In this document: in pieces, positions 31,500-44,652 of the stretch | How positions within the stretch are numbered: the first letter of the stretch is position 1 | Layout of the letters: every line of letters starts with the position of its first letter | Assembly: GCA_932294295.1 (NCBI GenBank) | Contig: OW028584.1 | Coordinates: 31,233,231-31,297,230 of the forward strand | Length of the DNA stretch: 64,000 bases | Source of the DNA: Alitta virens | Lineage: Eukaryota > Annelida > Polychaeta > Phyllodocida > Nereididae | Direction: 5' to 3' | Notes under the pieces: model-generated | The model's database searches: none | What the model saw: the letters and a program-made list of their open reading frames with translations, nothing else | What the model was told of the DNA's origin: nothing | Translations under genes and position numbers: made by a program

Positions 31500-32395
31500 T
31501 CACTATATTAGTGCTACTTTAGACAGGTAAGAGCTAATACCCCACAATCAGTTGTATACCACATAGAAAAGCCATGTGGTATAGCCTATGTGGTATACAT
31601 GTGTATACTACATGGCTTACCTTACAAGGATGAGAAATGTATACCACATACTTCTATGTATGGCAGGCCAATGACAAAAAAATCACTTTTTGCAGCTAAG
31701 CGCTTCGCCGTTTAAACTAACGCCGCCGCTTTAAAACAATATTCGGAGTCACAATTTTACCACTATTCAAAAGATAAAATTGTCAGCTCTCTAAAAAGGT
31801 TAGAACTTTTGAAATCGGACAAGAATTACCGATTCTAGGACAAAAAAACGTAACAGAAAGTCAATGGTCTGTTCAGTCCACAGATGCAAGCCATTGTGTG
31901 GCTGTGTTGCTATGGGCAACGTCACAGGAGCGTCATCGCTTCGGTAATACAATCGAATTATATGGAACAATAAAACATTTTCTGTCCAAATCTAGTATAA
32001 AAAACAATTCTGACAAGAAATATTTAACAACTGGTTTGTAAATATCATTCGTAAATTTTTTTATTAACCTCAAAATGTCCCAGAAAGTTTTGAGGTGATG
32101 ACGTTGTTGACAGTTATGCAATGCTCTGATTGGTCAATGGCAAAAATTGATATTCATGAATTTTTTCTATACTACATGAATGCATAGCCAGGCAGCTCAA
32201 CTAAAAGTGAAAATTGTGGGGTATAAATAAGACCCAAGTGGATATGTGGTATATTTTTATATTCCCTCACTTGTGGACAGATTGGCTTCAGAATTCACTC
32301 GTGGCTAACGCCACTCGTGAATCCTGGCCAATCTGTCCACTCGTGGGGAATATAAAAATATACCATATAACCATTGGGTCTTATTATAAAAATCG
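31500..32395 (+). mobile_element. DNA-transposon-like repeat family C, copy 1
   Basis: Most of this block is repeated in reverse complement at 61555-62200, including GTATACCACATAG palindromes and the GTTTAAACTAACGCCGCCGC block. The right end (about 32215-32395) is a fold-back with arms TATGTGGTATATTTTTATATTCC and its complement, bracketed by ATAAGACCCAA and its inverse. Confidence 0.75.
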
Positions 32396-32989
32396 TATAT
32401 TTCAGGTTATTAAATGCTTGCGTGGTGGCGCAACTGTCACTTCACTGCAGCACCCTCTGGGAATAGATAATCTCTATTGCATTTTACAAAAGCTTTACTA
32501 TATGTTTGTTGCATCAAATTCGATTTTATAACAGAGTAAGAAAGTTTTAGATGTTGATCTCCTGCGCATTTTAATACATAAAATGACTTATTTGTTGTTT
32601 CAAACTCAAATAATCTCTAACGATCACGCACGTGCAAGGAATGGCCTGTGACGTCGTTGCCGCCGATTCACTGATTTGTTGATATTTTTGAGGACGGCGT
32701 GACCATCACAACTTTTTTTTAGAGATGTTTGGTCGCAATGTTTGTGGTATTTTGTGGTTAGTAAATGAATTCAGTGGCCAGCAATTCACATGGACATAGA
32801 TAAATAAATGTATTGCCTACAGTTATTACCCAACAGATTTTGTCCAAAAATTTGGATTATTCTTAAAATCTTCAATGTAGACAAAAGTGGCTTTTTGAAA
32901 ATGCCCTATGGGCTGAAAAAACCTATGGTTTGGAATCAGTCCAGGGCTACATCTACATGTAGGGACTGATGGATCGGTCACCTAACAGC

Positions 32990-33435
32990 CCAGCGACCTA
33001 ATTATGTACATTTTTTAAATTAATAAATTTCTCTTATACTCCATAGGCTGGCTCATGGTATTGAAGGTCTAACAATGAAATTTCAGGATAATTAGATTTG
33101 CATGTGCTGAGTTTACACAATTCTTGTTATGACAAGCAGGCAATTCAGAAAAATTGCCTAAACTAAAAAAATATGAATCCATTTCTCTTGCATTTTTAAC
33201 AGAAGATTTCTTAAGTCTATACTCAGCTTATCGGCTACATCGTTTAACCAATTATTTTGTTTAACTAGGTGGTGGGTGGGTGGGTGATTAGGGCTTTACG
33301 TCCTGTATTTTTGCACCTGATGGGCTAATTAGGACAGGCAGGGACCATGGCAATGAGACGAAGGATGAAACAGCCATCCAACTTGTTTAACTAGGTAAAC
33401 TAGCAAAGAATGTCCATCATTAGGTCGCTGGGCTG
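32990..33435 (-). mobile_element. MITE family B copy interrupted by a SINE
   Basis: Reverse complement of 30226-30576 with ends CCCAGCGACCTAATTATG and CATTAGGTCGCTGGG. A SINE fragment splits it at 33268/33383. Confidence 0.75.
33269..33382 (-). mobile_element. 5'-truncated tRNA-derived SINE copy 2
   Basis: Flanked by TTGTTTAACTAG direct repeats (33257-33268 and 33383-33394). It retains the tail half only and lacks the tRNA-like head, as expected for 5' truncation on retrotransposition. Confidence 0.92.
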
Positions 33436-35201
33436 TGAGGTGACGACACATAGTGTAATGAAACAAGACTGTATTTTGGATATATTGTGCATGGAAACAT
33501 ATTCTTAGGTGTCTTACCTGACACGGTGCTGAAATTGTAATTGGCAAAAGTAGTGGTCCACAATCTTGCCCAGTGGATAAGGCTTGGATGTCAAGAATTT
33601 CAGAAGACATTGAACCTGGTAATCGAAGTGGCATGCACAAGTGACAGGATCGCTCTGGACACGAGTCGGGACATGTATAACCAATACACGACAACTTGAC
33701 CTAGAAAAACTGCATACTTTTATGTTTTTTTTTCTTTTTTGGCCAAATAAACCCCAGGTGTCAGGCCATATTGTAACCATAATTATTTCTCTGTTCATTT
33801 CTTTTTTCATTTTAATGGGTGTACTGACGGTTGCAATAAATACTTGAACTTGAAGGTTGCAGGGCCAAGTGATCTTTCTGGACTTTTCAAAGTATAGGGG
33901 GAGATCCACGACTGGTGCATGCAATGTCCTTATGTATAAATTGAATCTGGACTTGGTCCAGCACGGGTTTCATCTGTATTTTCTTAACTTTGAAGAAGAG
34001 GTTGTCAACACAAGCTACAAGCTACTCTTTTGTCACTTTAGAATATACCTCAGATTTTTCTTTTTGCTTTTAAGAACAGTCATTTATTTTGCACCTTCCT
34101 CATACATATTATGAGTTACATTGGCATGCTGAGGGATTGCTTTAACCATTGGGAGTCCTGCATTCGCATGACATCATCTGGAGTTTAGCTTCCAAGTCCA
34201 AGAGGATGGTTTCCCACTCTATGAACTTGGCTGTAAAAATATTAGACCAGCTAGGTAGCAGGCTTGTCACTGGTTCACCCCAACCATGCATGTGTAACAT
34301 GTACTTGGTAATAGGCAACTGCAATGTTGTGAGCCCGTAAGCCCCCGTGGTTAACCTCGTGTAAATTCGACACAAAATGTTCAAAACTTAGAAGCCGAAT
34401 CTTAACCCAGTACATTTGAATGTTTTTTAATACGATTTTCGGTCAGTTTAAATGACTTAAACTGCACTTAACATGAACAAACATACATGGGACATTTAAT
34501 ATTTTTAAAAATTTCAATTGTGGTCATCCAATGTGACATTCAAAGTTAAAATTCACTGTTTTGTACAAAATTAAGACCACCCAATATACGATCACCTCAT
34601 TTTAAGACGATTAAGTATATATAGTGTACTGTTGTTAATGTATATTTTTGTATGCAAAAGAAAAGAAAATGGAATGCTTGACAGACAATAGGTTTAATTT
34701 CTTATCTACATTTACACTGTACAGAATAAGTAAGACTCATTTCTTAGATAACAACAATAACATATATGCCATCAAATACAAATTATCAATGATACAACTC
34801 AACATTTTTTTTATTTAAGTGACATGCAAAGAAGTACATGTACAATTGCCCGGCCTAACAGGTCACTGGTGGCATAAAAATAAATTGTGCGTTAATTAAG
34901 TTACATACACATATGGATAGATAGTTATGATAAAGTAATAATATAATCAAATATATATGTTACAAGGTCCAAAAGCCCACAGAAAACGGCATAAACATTA
35001 CAAAGGTGAAGTAAAATCAATGAAATAAAATTCAATAATTATAAAGATTACTTTTTTTTCAGTCAGCAACATCTATTTATCAGCATTGCAATTAGCTAAT
35101 TTGTTGGTAACAATTGTTATAAAAAGTTTGTAAAAGACATGTAATGTATTCTTATATCGAATATAACCCTTTTAGGGTCTTTCTTATACCCTTTTAGGGC
35201 C

Positions 35202-36512
35202 TTAGTTCTTTCTAAAAAGTTGAATGACATTTTTTCTAAACTTCTTACTGACTGAGACAAACAAATAGAAGTTGATAGTATAATTCATGAAGAACAATGT
35301 TCGAGATATGACCAGGCAAAGCATGAAAATGCTACGAACTTCATCATTCGGTATTCCATAAATTGCGAAGAAGATTGTTCGGAAGGACATTGGCATTACG
35401 AGAATGAAGAACGAAAATGTTACAGCGAAAAACATCAGAGTCATTTGATGCTCGTTGGTATCCCTTGTGTCGACTTTCTTGGGATTTTTGGCAGTAGTTT
35501 TGACTTTCATGACGCTAACATTTGGAATTTCATCTTCAACCGATATAACAGCAGCGGTTTTCGCTGTACCGAAGTCTGCAGTTTCTTCTGGATTGTTTCT
35601 TGTTGCTGAGGCCTTTCTTGGAAAAGCAATGTTATCATCTGATGAAATAGTAGCAATTGATGCACTGCTGGTTTCACCTTTTACCTTTTCAATCCCTGCA
35701 CATTTGATTGTGAGGTCGGAAGTTACTCTTTCTTCAAGATTTATCGATTCAGTCAAGTTCTCAAAACTGCTTTTTGTATTAGACTCACTCGGATCACTTT
35801 GAAATTCGAGGATACCTTTTCTACTCTTTCGTACAGCACTGACTATCAGGCAGTTGAATACACCCAGGAAACAGAATGGAACCAGAAAGTGAAAAGTTGA
35901 CCAAACCCAGTTGTACACCAAGTTAAAAGTTGTTCGATCAACAAAGAAGTTACACGTGTTACCATTTCCTACATAAACAGTGAAAATAATAGGAAAATCA
36001 GCAAAGGCACTCATTGAAAACACTCCTAGTATAACGCCAGTCAAAAACTTCTTGTTACGGATATATCTGTATTTCAGTGGAAAGGCGACAGCCATATATT
36101 TTTCCAAAGTCATTGCATTAATCAACCAAGGACTACACAAAGAAAAATAGCTGGAGACATAAATTACTATCTTACAAGTCACGATGTTTATATTACCAAT
36201 GACTGTCATGTATGACCAGTAAATAAGAGACATTATGTTATGACAGATATCAGAAAATGCCAGGGCACCCAGAAACAGCGCTGTAGGGTGATTAGCATTC
36301 TTATAAAATACAGAAACCGCCAAACTGTTCCCTAATACACCGAGTATTAATAAAGTTGGGTCAGCATATTTAGATATATATTTGGCTGTGGTAATTAAAT
36401 TTATGAAAATACTCGCAACATCCTCTTGTTTGATGTTATTTTGATATTCTTCAGTATAAGCTGCAGGAAAGGTTGGCTCTGTCTCTTCATACATTTCGGT
36501 GTTGTTTGCCAT
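35202..36512 (-). CDS. Rhodopsin-family GPCR, single exon, 436 aa
   Basis: Seven hydrophobic segments are visible after a 45-residue N-terminus with one NNT glycosylation site near the start. TM1 has GNSLAV, TM2 LAFSD, TM3 ends LEKYMAVAFPLKYR, and TM6 is around FAVTFSFFILVMPMSF. TM7 has NYTINFYLF, where NPxxY is expected. The third intracellular loop is long (about 130 residues, Ser/Thr/Lys-rich) with many possible phosphorylation sites. The shape suggests a peptide-type (FMRFamide- or TRH-receptor-like) receptor, but the ligand cannot be told. The E-K-Y instead of (D/E)RY and the NFYLF motif are unusual. A 5' UTR exon probably lies near 37.1 kb. A short ATAACCC/TTTTAGGG repeat follows the stop. 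Confidence 0.9.
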   Translation of the reverse strand: MANNTEMYEETEPTFPAAYTEEYQNNIKQEDVASIFINLITTAKYISKYADPTLLILGVLGNSLAVSVFYKNANHPTALFLGALAFSDICHNIMSLIYWSYMTVIGNINIVTCKIVIYVSSYFSLCSPWLINAMTLEKYMAVAFPLKYRYIRNKKFLTGVILGVFSMSAFADFPIIFTVYVGNGNTCNFFVDRTTFNLVYNWVWSTFHFLVPFCFLGVFNCLIVSAVRKSRKGILEFQSDPSESNTKSSFENLTESINLEERVTSDLTIKCAGIEKVKGETSSASIATISSDDNIAFPRKASATRNNPEETADFGTAKTAAVISVEDEIPNVSVMKVKTTAKNPKKVDTRDTNEHQMTLMFFAVTFSFFILVMPMSFRTIFFAIYGIPNDEVRSIFMLCLVISRTLFFMNYTINFYLFVSVSKKFRKNVIQLFRKN

Positions 36513-37932
36513 TCTGGCTGAAAATGTTCAATCTTCTAATAGTGGTGATTGTCTGTGTAACACCAGCTGCAAAAATTCAAAAGATAGTTCTGTTGGTCAA
36601 ATGAATGTAGCAGTTTATATTAGATAGAAAAATAATAATAATAATAAATTTATTTTATAAAGCGTACATCTATAAATACTCTGAACGCTGAAGAAAAGCG
36701 TGAAATTTAAGTAATCTGTGGAGCTTTTTTTTAGGCAGCCATGAAGATAGAAGAAAACACTGTTCTATTCTGGTATAGAGTGTATAGTATGTCAATTTGA
36801 ATTTTAAATGTTGCTGCTAACATTGATTCATATCATCGTTATTACATCTTCATCCCATAACCATATATAATTTTTCAATTTTAATTAATTGTATCACTTT
36901 GATTTCAAAATACGCCTTTTGGTGTCAGGTGTCATGCATGTGTGAAATAAGTTGTATCTGATAAAATCTATCTTAAATAATGATTATTAAGCGGCCTATC
37001 GATGCCATACAATTTTGTTTTAACTGTGTTTTCCCTGAGAACTGTTTAATTTCAAGGCAAATATAAAGAATAAAAGAAGAAAGTTAAGCTAAGGTAGAAA
37101 AGAAACTTACAAGTGCTACTGCCAAAAGCTGTTTGTCGGAGATGTGACTTCCAAAGCAAGTATTTTAAGTTTCCTATGACGCTCTATTGTTTTGCATCAG
37201 CCTTATATAGGCAATATTGGAAAGCCAACGAGAAAGTGATTACTATGAGTATTGCCATGATGCTTGGCGATGAAATCTGATTGGTGGAGAAACTGCTGGA
37301 TCCAATGAATAAGGGAATAGGCGAGGCTTGTAAGCTACAACAGTGTAGTTTCATTTGTCAAAAGACTGACGGTGCCGAGAAAGGCACGTTAACATATATT
37401 GCAAACATATATCTAGATCAGTACTCATTCTTACATCTGCCTCTTACAGCTGGTCATATAAGCTGACTAATCTTCATCAAATACAGTATGCCTACATATG
37501 TATAATTGCACTGCAATTATCAGACATGGCGGTTGTCTAAGGTAAGTTGGTGTAAACTAGGGCTTACAATTTGACTGTTAATTTTAACAAACAGTTAACT
37601 GCTAACTGTAAAAATCTTAACAGTTAACAGCCAGTTAACTATTAAGCACCAAGTACACAAACGGCTTGGCTGTTATACAGTTAGGAACTTAGGGATAATA
37701 ATTAGTTAGAAAGCATAAAATAGATTAGACTTAAGAATTTTTTTCTCACACTGACAGGTTACTCAAATTTACAGCTCTCCAACAGGAATGAAACATAATG
37801 TGTATACAGATTTCATGAGATATACAATGGTTACATTTGAGACATGAAGACTCATGTACATAATATTTGAGGGTTTACACACAGGCATTTGCCAACATGT
37901 CTGACATTGCTCAGCACTCATACTTTAACCAC
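36513..37932. other. Upstream region of the GPCR and intergenic sequence
   Basis: Holds (TAA)n at about 36629-36650 and no supported ORF. Imperfect AACAGTTAAC repeats lie at about 37580-37640 and again near 39540-39600. Confidence 0.45.
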
Positions 37933-38646
37933 AGGCGTTTGCCATCATGACAGCCCTTAGCAGGTTAGTATACTATAAAACCAAGGCTGCTACTGACTTT
38001 GTTAAGAACAGCTTTTACTCCCCCTGCGTAACTGCCTTCAATGATGGGGCCAGTTTTAGTCAATAATATCATATTACACATCAAAAATGGCTATATTATA
38101 CACACAAATAATTTTCCTTCTTATTCTAAGTGATAACTTCCATTATTTATGGGTATTTACCACTTATATACAAGGAATTCCTTGCCTGTATGCTGGGAAA
38201 TGTTCAATTCTCATCTCTAATGGCAGCTAATTTGCATATTTCACCATCTATACACATGATGGTGCTTCTTGATTGGCCAATATCTCCCAGGCACAGTGTG
38301 CTGTCAGCTTAAAGCCAATTAAGTGACCTAACTGAGTAATCTTTATTTAAGAATTGAGTGTAATCACTGTAAGACATTCAATGTCATAAGCCAGCCTATA
38401 TGCTATTAAGCTAATTAGTTTGTATTTAAGTCTCAGACTAACTGGTAAACTAGAAAAAATAATTGCCATCAAGCTCAGGGAATTTCCTAATGTATTCAGC
38501 TACATTCTGATTGGCAGTTGCAAATGACATAGCTGCCTCTTGAGATGGGAAGCCAATTAAGGCAGCCAGTAGCCTTGGTATTAGTTAAAGTATAAGTGCT
38601 GTCATCACTGTGCAATGTCATATACATATGTTGGCAAACGCCTGTG
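37933..38646 (+). mobile_element. MITE family A copy
   Basis: Ends CACAGGCGTTTGCC and GGCAAACGCCTGTG. The near-duplicate flanks CTTTAAC and CTTTAAT are compatible with a 7-bp TSD carrying one mismatch. It is colinear with 23699-24427. A second CACAGGCATTTGCCAAC end lies at 37880 just upstream. Confidence 0.8.
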
Positions 38647-38659
38647 CTTTAATTAATAC

Positions 38660-39070
38660 ATTAAGAAATGCCCTGAGCTTGAAGGCCATTCTTTTGCTAG
38701 TTTACCAGTTAGACTTAATGCAAACAAATTTACCTTGTAGAATAATTGGCTGGATTATGGCATTGAATGTCCAACAGTGAAATTGCATATCAACTAGTTT
38801 TTTTTTGCATTGATTACACTCAATTCTTAAACAAAGATTGGTGTTAGGTTACTTAATTGGCTTAAAGCTGACAGCAAACAGCGCTTGGGAGATATTAGCC
38901 AATCAGGAAGCACCATAATGAGTGTAGGTGGTGAATTATTTAAATTAGCTACCATTAGAGATAAGAATTGAACATTCCCAGCATACAGGCAAGGAATTCC
39001 TTGAAAATAAGTTGTAAATACCCATAAATAATGGAAGTTATCACTTAGAAAAAGAAGGAAAATTATGTAA
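38660..39070 (-). mobile_element. MITE family A partial inverted copy
   Basis: Reverse-oriented relative of the adjacent copy, so the two form a head-to-head pair at this locus. Confidence 0.6.
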
Positions 39071-40016
39071 AAAAAGATTGTGCCCCGTCTACAATTCTTC
39101 TGATTGTTTAATGACAGCCAGTCATCTTTCAGAAAAGCTTTGAATTTTTAAAATCGGATAAAAACTGATGAAGTTATTAAATAAAATGTACAAGCTGGTG
39201 ACACCGCTTCAGGCCCGCCCACTTTCTGGCTGCGGCCAACAGGTGAGTGGTACAAACCAACTTGTAGCAAGAAGCAGTTTAATTGAAAGTAGTCTTAATA
39301 GTTGACTTCTCTTTATATAAATAGGAAAATAGTACAAGACAACATGTGAAGGTACTTCAATCAATGTATATTTGCCTAATATAATGCATATAATAGGTAA
39401 CATGAATAATTACAAAGACAATACGTTTTCTTATTTCAACTGTTCATTGTCTGCAAAGTTCAGCATTCAATTGCTTAAATTTAAGCCAGATGTTGAGCTT
39501 TTTTATAGAAAATAATAGCAATTAATAGGCAACTATCAACAATTAATTATTAACTGTTATGTGTTCAATTGTACACTGTTAACTGTTTACAGTTAACTGA
39601 CAGGAAGCCCTTATCAGAATATCATGGACATAAAAGCTATTGAAAGGGGAAAGTCAGATCATGTGAAGAATATTGATAGCTTTTAGAAAATTTAAAATAT
39701 AATTTTAAGGGTATTCCAAAAGAATGTCGTCTAGTGCCACAATTTACAATGACACCCATGGGTAAATCCAGGGTCCTTCTTAACTTAAGCCCCTTTCACA
39801 CATAGCCCATTTTGCCGTAGTGAACTCTTAGTATTACATAACGGTGACGCAACGCGCTTCCCGGCTCCAACCCGACTGCTACCCGTGGATACCCGGCGAT
39901 ACCCGTCGAGTCAGTCCTGGGACTCGTGGCCAAGCTGGGATACCCGGCCCCGGTAGCTGGGTATGCTATGCTTGCATGGCAAACTCCCGGGTGTCCAAAA
40001 AACCGGCAGATTACCC

Positions 40017-40145
40017 ATGGAAGCCAGCAGGTTACCCGTGGAGGCTGGCGGGTTACCTGTGGAGGCTGGCGGGTTACCCGTGGAAGCCGGCGGGTTACCT
40101 GTGGAGGCTGGCGGGTTACCCGTGGAAGCCGGCGGGTTACCTGTG
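40017..40145 (+). repeat. 21-bp minisatellite
   Basis: About six units of the form GGTTACC(C/T)GTGGA(A/G)GC(T/C)GGCG. Because the unit is a multiple of three, all three forward frames stay open; they are not genes. Confidence 0.9.
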
Positions 40146-40620
40146 CCTAATTTTACCCATAGTAAAGCCGGTGGTTTACTAGGAGTAAGCCGACGGGTAG
40201 TAGGACTAACTCGACTGCTTCCAGGAGTAACCCGCCGAGTTGTAGGAGTAACTCACCGACTGCTACCAGCGTCAGCGTAGGCAGGGAGGGGGGGGGGGGT
40301 TGTATATACTTTAAAAGGCTGCTGCTCCCTTAATATATACCAAATATTAAGCAAAATATTCGTCTGAGAAGGCAGGTAGGCAGCAAACACTGGTGCTCCC
40401 TCAAGCGTCCGCGCCCGGACTGTATCAATGCAGGCAGAGCTGAGTGCTTCTTTAAAAGTCTGCTGCTCCCTAAATATTAGTCCGATTTTCGTCCAATAAG
40501 ACTGAATTGTAGTATAGTTCATACTGATTCCATACATGTTTTCAGATCGAAAATAGACCAAATATTAAGCAAGATATTCTATATTATATAACAAGCAAAT
40601 AAATCTATCTGTCTCTCTAA

Positions 40621-40621
40621 A

Positions 40622-40652
<31 letters not shown>

Positions 40653-40680
40653 CATATCTACATATCTACATATCTACATT
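40621..40680. repeat. (ATCT)n microsatellite
   Basis: Repeated ATCT, then CATATCTA units. Confidence 0.9.
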
Positions 40681-41399
40681 AAAGAACAGCGATTAATGTT
40701 GGGGGCGTTTTTGACAAGAATATTCTTGTTTTTGCCCAGTATACCTTATTAATTTTCCTCACCTTATCTATTATATACTGCCACAATGCAAGATGTACAA
40801 AGGGTGCTGGACTGATGCTTTTCTCTTTGGCATTTTCGAAGTCATATATATATTGTTTGGATGAGCTTTATTGCAATTCATTTCTACTCATTCTGCCAAC
40901 TGGCCAATGGGAAGGACTTTTCCTTGGGTTTTGTAAAAGTCAATTAACCTACATATGTAATAGCAATCTGCCATGACCGTTATGTCAATTGCTATTAGCA
41001 TTTTGAATGATACAAAGAATGGGTTAAATCATGCTTTTTCATCATTGATCACAAGCATTAATTGAAATTCTGAATGTCAACTGATTCTTGTTTATTATGC
41101 ATATTAAAGAGGGAGATTGTCTATAATTTGTTTTGATCATGGATGGAACATGCAATATCAATTTAAATTCCAGTTGGATTATTTTCAGAAACAACAACAA
41201 GAACAAAATATTAATAATTTATATAAAATGAAATAAATATCTAAAATGATTACTCTAACTAGAGTATATCTATCTATAGATAGTTTCTATCATTGTTTTC
41301 TTTTCATTTTTTATTGATTACGATTCAATGAATTATTGATAGTAACATATTATTAGGTGAAAATCTTATAAACTATCTGTCTATCTACATATCTACATA

Positions 41400-42270
41400 C
41401 AGGGTGCGGCCTAAAAACTTGCACTGGGCTGCTCCTCTTTCAGGATAGCTCTAGGTTACTCAAATGCTTATGAGGTCTTTTAAAGTTTTCCCACATTTAG
41501 TAAGGGGTATAAGCAATTGGTCATTGTGATATTTTTGATCTTGTAATGTCAGAGAATATCAGGGTCTGAATTATTGAGAGGGTGCATGCTGCAAGGCTTG
41601 TTCTGAGGGACACATGTCACAGAAGTCAGACTTCTGTCTGCTTGCATTGCGTCTCTAGTTGCAGAAAAGTTTACAAATGAGAGATTTCCTATTTAATACA
41701 CTTCTGAAGCCACCAAAAATATAATATTTGCAGAGAATCCTCCTTCAGTGTTTTCTATACATGCATATATTATGGTATTAGATGATAAGAAGGTTGGTTT
41801 CAGTTTTGATCCAGCAAGGTCATAAAATTTAAACAGAGATATATAATGGTATTCCAGAGGGACTTTTTGAATCTACAACTAATCTGGAAAAAATCACATG
41901 ATTTTCAGGAAGATTGGCCAGTTAATAAGACAGAAAAGACAGAAAATTTATCAGAATCCAAAAATGAACTTTCCACCTCGAAGGTGTCAATGGTCTACCT
42001 TCTTATTAAAAATGAATCTATTTGTCCTATTTTTGGTGGCAAAGGTCAAGAAAGGTGTCTGTAACACATCTGTATGATCAGTGACATAATCTAATGCTTG
42101 TATTGCAAAAGCCGAGGTGAAAATGACCCGAAGGTGTGATAAGTGTGCATGTGCAATATTTAGATCCATATTATCAATAATTCGTGAGGAAACGAGAATA
42201 TATATTAATAAAGATAATTTAGGACTATAATTACTTTTGTGTGTATGACTGCAGCTGCGGATCACTCGGC
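41400..42270 (+). mobile_element. Repeat family D copy 1
   Basis: Reverse-complement relative of 45713-46395. The left end is CAGGGTGCGGCCTAAAAACT. No intact ORF is supported. A DNA-transposon derivative is inferred from the inverted CAGGGTGC ends. Confidence 0.6.
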
Positions 42271-42944
42271 TATTTCCTTTGTTACAAATTGTATTCACAG
42301 CAAGAAATCGTATTTGCAATTTGTGCAGTTGCTTTTTTATCATCACCAAATTACTTTAAAAAATACGAGATAATAACACAGATATATATCTTGTTATTTA
42401 TTAATGACATGAGCATATCTCCAAAGGAGGCTACATACATAGCAAAAGAAGCTATTTCCACTGACTGATGGCCATCAACCCTCAGGAAACAATAATTGCA
42501 ATGAGTTTAGCAAAACACGCATAAGACACAATTATCAAGATAGCAGGTACCATTCAATGATTCGTCCATTACAGCACGCAGCAGCTAATGGGATATGGAG
42601 AGACTGGATTCAGAAAAGCTAACGCCTCGTCCAATATAGCTTTTCTTATGTCTAATGTCTAATGTCTCAATGCTACTGGGTCTGAAGCTTAGCTTATATG
42701 AACAGCTGCCCGAGGCAGACGTAATGATGAAATGATAAGGCTTTAAGTCCACACCATGTTACACATTTGCCCCAAGGGTGGGGTCTTTTACTTGCCTCAG
42801 CTTAGACACCGAGTACAAGGCACCTCCAATTTTACATCTCATGCAATCAACATTGGTGGATGCCGTAACCATTAGGCCACCAAGCTGCTATTCATCCATA
42901 TATTCTTCATCCATATTGGGACTCCTAAGCATACTGATGGTCAA

Positions 42945-43335
42945 ATAACATGTCAACTCAAAGTTGGCCTAGCATTGGCCTAATGTTATCCCAGTGTTAT
43001 CAATGTCAGTTCAGCCCACGTCTAGTCAACAGCAGCTTGACCCACTGACACATAGGCCAACCAAATGACATGTCAACCTAATGTTGGCCCAGTGTTGACT
43101 CAATGTCAGTTCGCCCACATTTGACTAATAACAGGGTAAGCCCCACTGTAACATGGGCCTACCGATGGCCAAATGACATGTTAACGCAAAGTCAGCCCAG
43201 TGTTGGCTCGATGTTGACCATCATTGGGCCACTTTTGGCCAACAGCAGGTGGGTCTATTCCCGTTATATCAGATAGACCCACCCTAGGGAAAATGACATC
43301 TAAGTTAGCCAGCCCATTCTCCAGTTGGCCTACTG
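42945..43335. repeat. Degenerate minisatellite
   Basis: Phrases such as AATGACATGTCAAC and TTGGCCCAGTGTTG recur several times with spacing near 100-130 bases. Confidence 0.6.
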
Positions 43336-44458
43336 TTGGCCAAATGTGGTCTGGATGATCACGAAAGACTTTTTCCTACAGGTGTCATCTTTTTCCATAC
43401 ATCATTTGACCAGAATCTGTCCCTTCGATATGGCAAAATTTCATGTGAAAAACTCTTCTGGGTCTAGTATCCAGAATGTGATCCAGATCAAATAAATGTT
43501 CTGGGTACCAGACCCATACCCCCAATTAACTACAGGTATTTGAACATAAAAATGGAATGAAGACCAACAAAATTTAATAGCCCAGTAGCATCGACTGTAA
43601 ATCCGGAATCAGTATTCCGGATCCAGGATCCGCAATATAATCCGGATCACCTCCAAAATTGAATCAGTTCTAGGGTTTGTCATCTGCCCACCAAATTTCA
43701 TCCAAATCCATCTATAACGTTTTGAGATATCCTGCGAAAAACTAATAAATAAATACATACATAAATAAATAAAGGTAATAAATAGACAATGAATCAATAT
43801 TTAGCCCAATTAAGTGTTTCCTCATAAGACAAAAAATTGCTAATAGCCCGACCCACTGTTGCATTTATATTTTAATAATCAAACTAACAGTATACATCTC
43901 TTAGGAGCAAAATGTCGAATAATTGGCACAAACATGCGTTCTAAAGGAAATACTGTTCCCGGATTAAAAAAAAAGTATATATATAAGAAAAAAAAAGCAA
44001 ACAAAAAAGCACAATACCATTAAAATTTCATATTTGTTGCTAAGGAAATTGCATCATGCACAGCAGGGTCCAATTCACATCATTAGTGCTGATGAAAACA
44101 ATTGGGCATTTAATGAGAAAACATCGATTCTTCTGAAACCATTAATGATATTTTCTATTTTCAACAAGTATCACATTTCAATGTGACCTCTGGTAGCCGT
44201 GAAAGGTCAATGACCTCTATATCTGAATTATGCTCCTATGATAATAACTGTATAGATCGTTAGTTTTTGCACCAGTGTTAGCGTCATAATAGCGGTCTGA
44301 CTTATGTGCACATTTTCTTGAATAACTTGCATAAAAAACGGATGAAAACTGACACAATTTTTTTGAAAACTAGCATGGTCCTCCATCTCATTATGTGACT
44401 TCCATTTAATAGTTAGACGAATTGTAGACGAAGCAATATTTTTCAAGTGATTCGTAAT

Positions 44459-44652
44459 GTGTGTGTGTGTGTGTGTGAATAAGGCTTTACGTCCTGTATT
44501 TCTGCACCAATTGGGCTAATTAGGACAGGCAGAGACCATGGCAATGAGATGAAGGATGAAACAGCCATCCAACTTAGGCTCGACCGGGAATCGAACCCGG
44601 GACCCAGCGGTTGGAAGCCCAGAGCGCTACCTCTGAGCTAGGCCCCCACCCT
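44459..44652 (-). mobile_element. tRNA-derived SINE, full-length copy 3
   Basis: Flanked by 14-bp duplications AAGTGATTCGTAAT (44445-44458 and 44653-44666). On the minus strand box A (TAGCTCAGAGGTAG) and box B (GGTTCGATTC) are intact. The tail is (CA)n. Confidence 0.93.

Larger units (their letters stand above)
27213..35201. other. Host intergenic region
   Basis: Apart from the fold-back, MITE and SINE copies listed, I see no exon that I can support. It contains a TTATC microsatellite at about 29128-29152. A short string of pseudo-exon-like frames near 33.5-34.3 kb has no recognisable content. Confidence 0.4.

Noticed and set aside
33329..34384. Cluster of 60-136 codon frames on both strands
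   Set aside because: No domain, no splice-consistent structure, and partly SINE-derived.
39844..40280. Three overlapping forward frames with heptapeptide repeats
   Set aside because: They follow a 21-bp minisatellite, which stays open in every frame.
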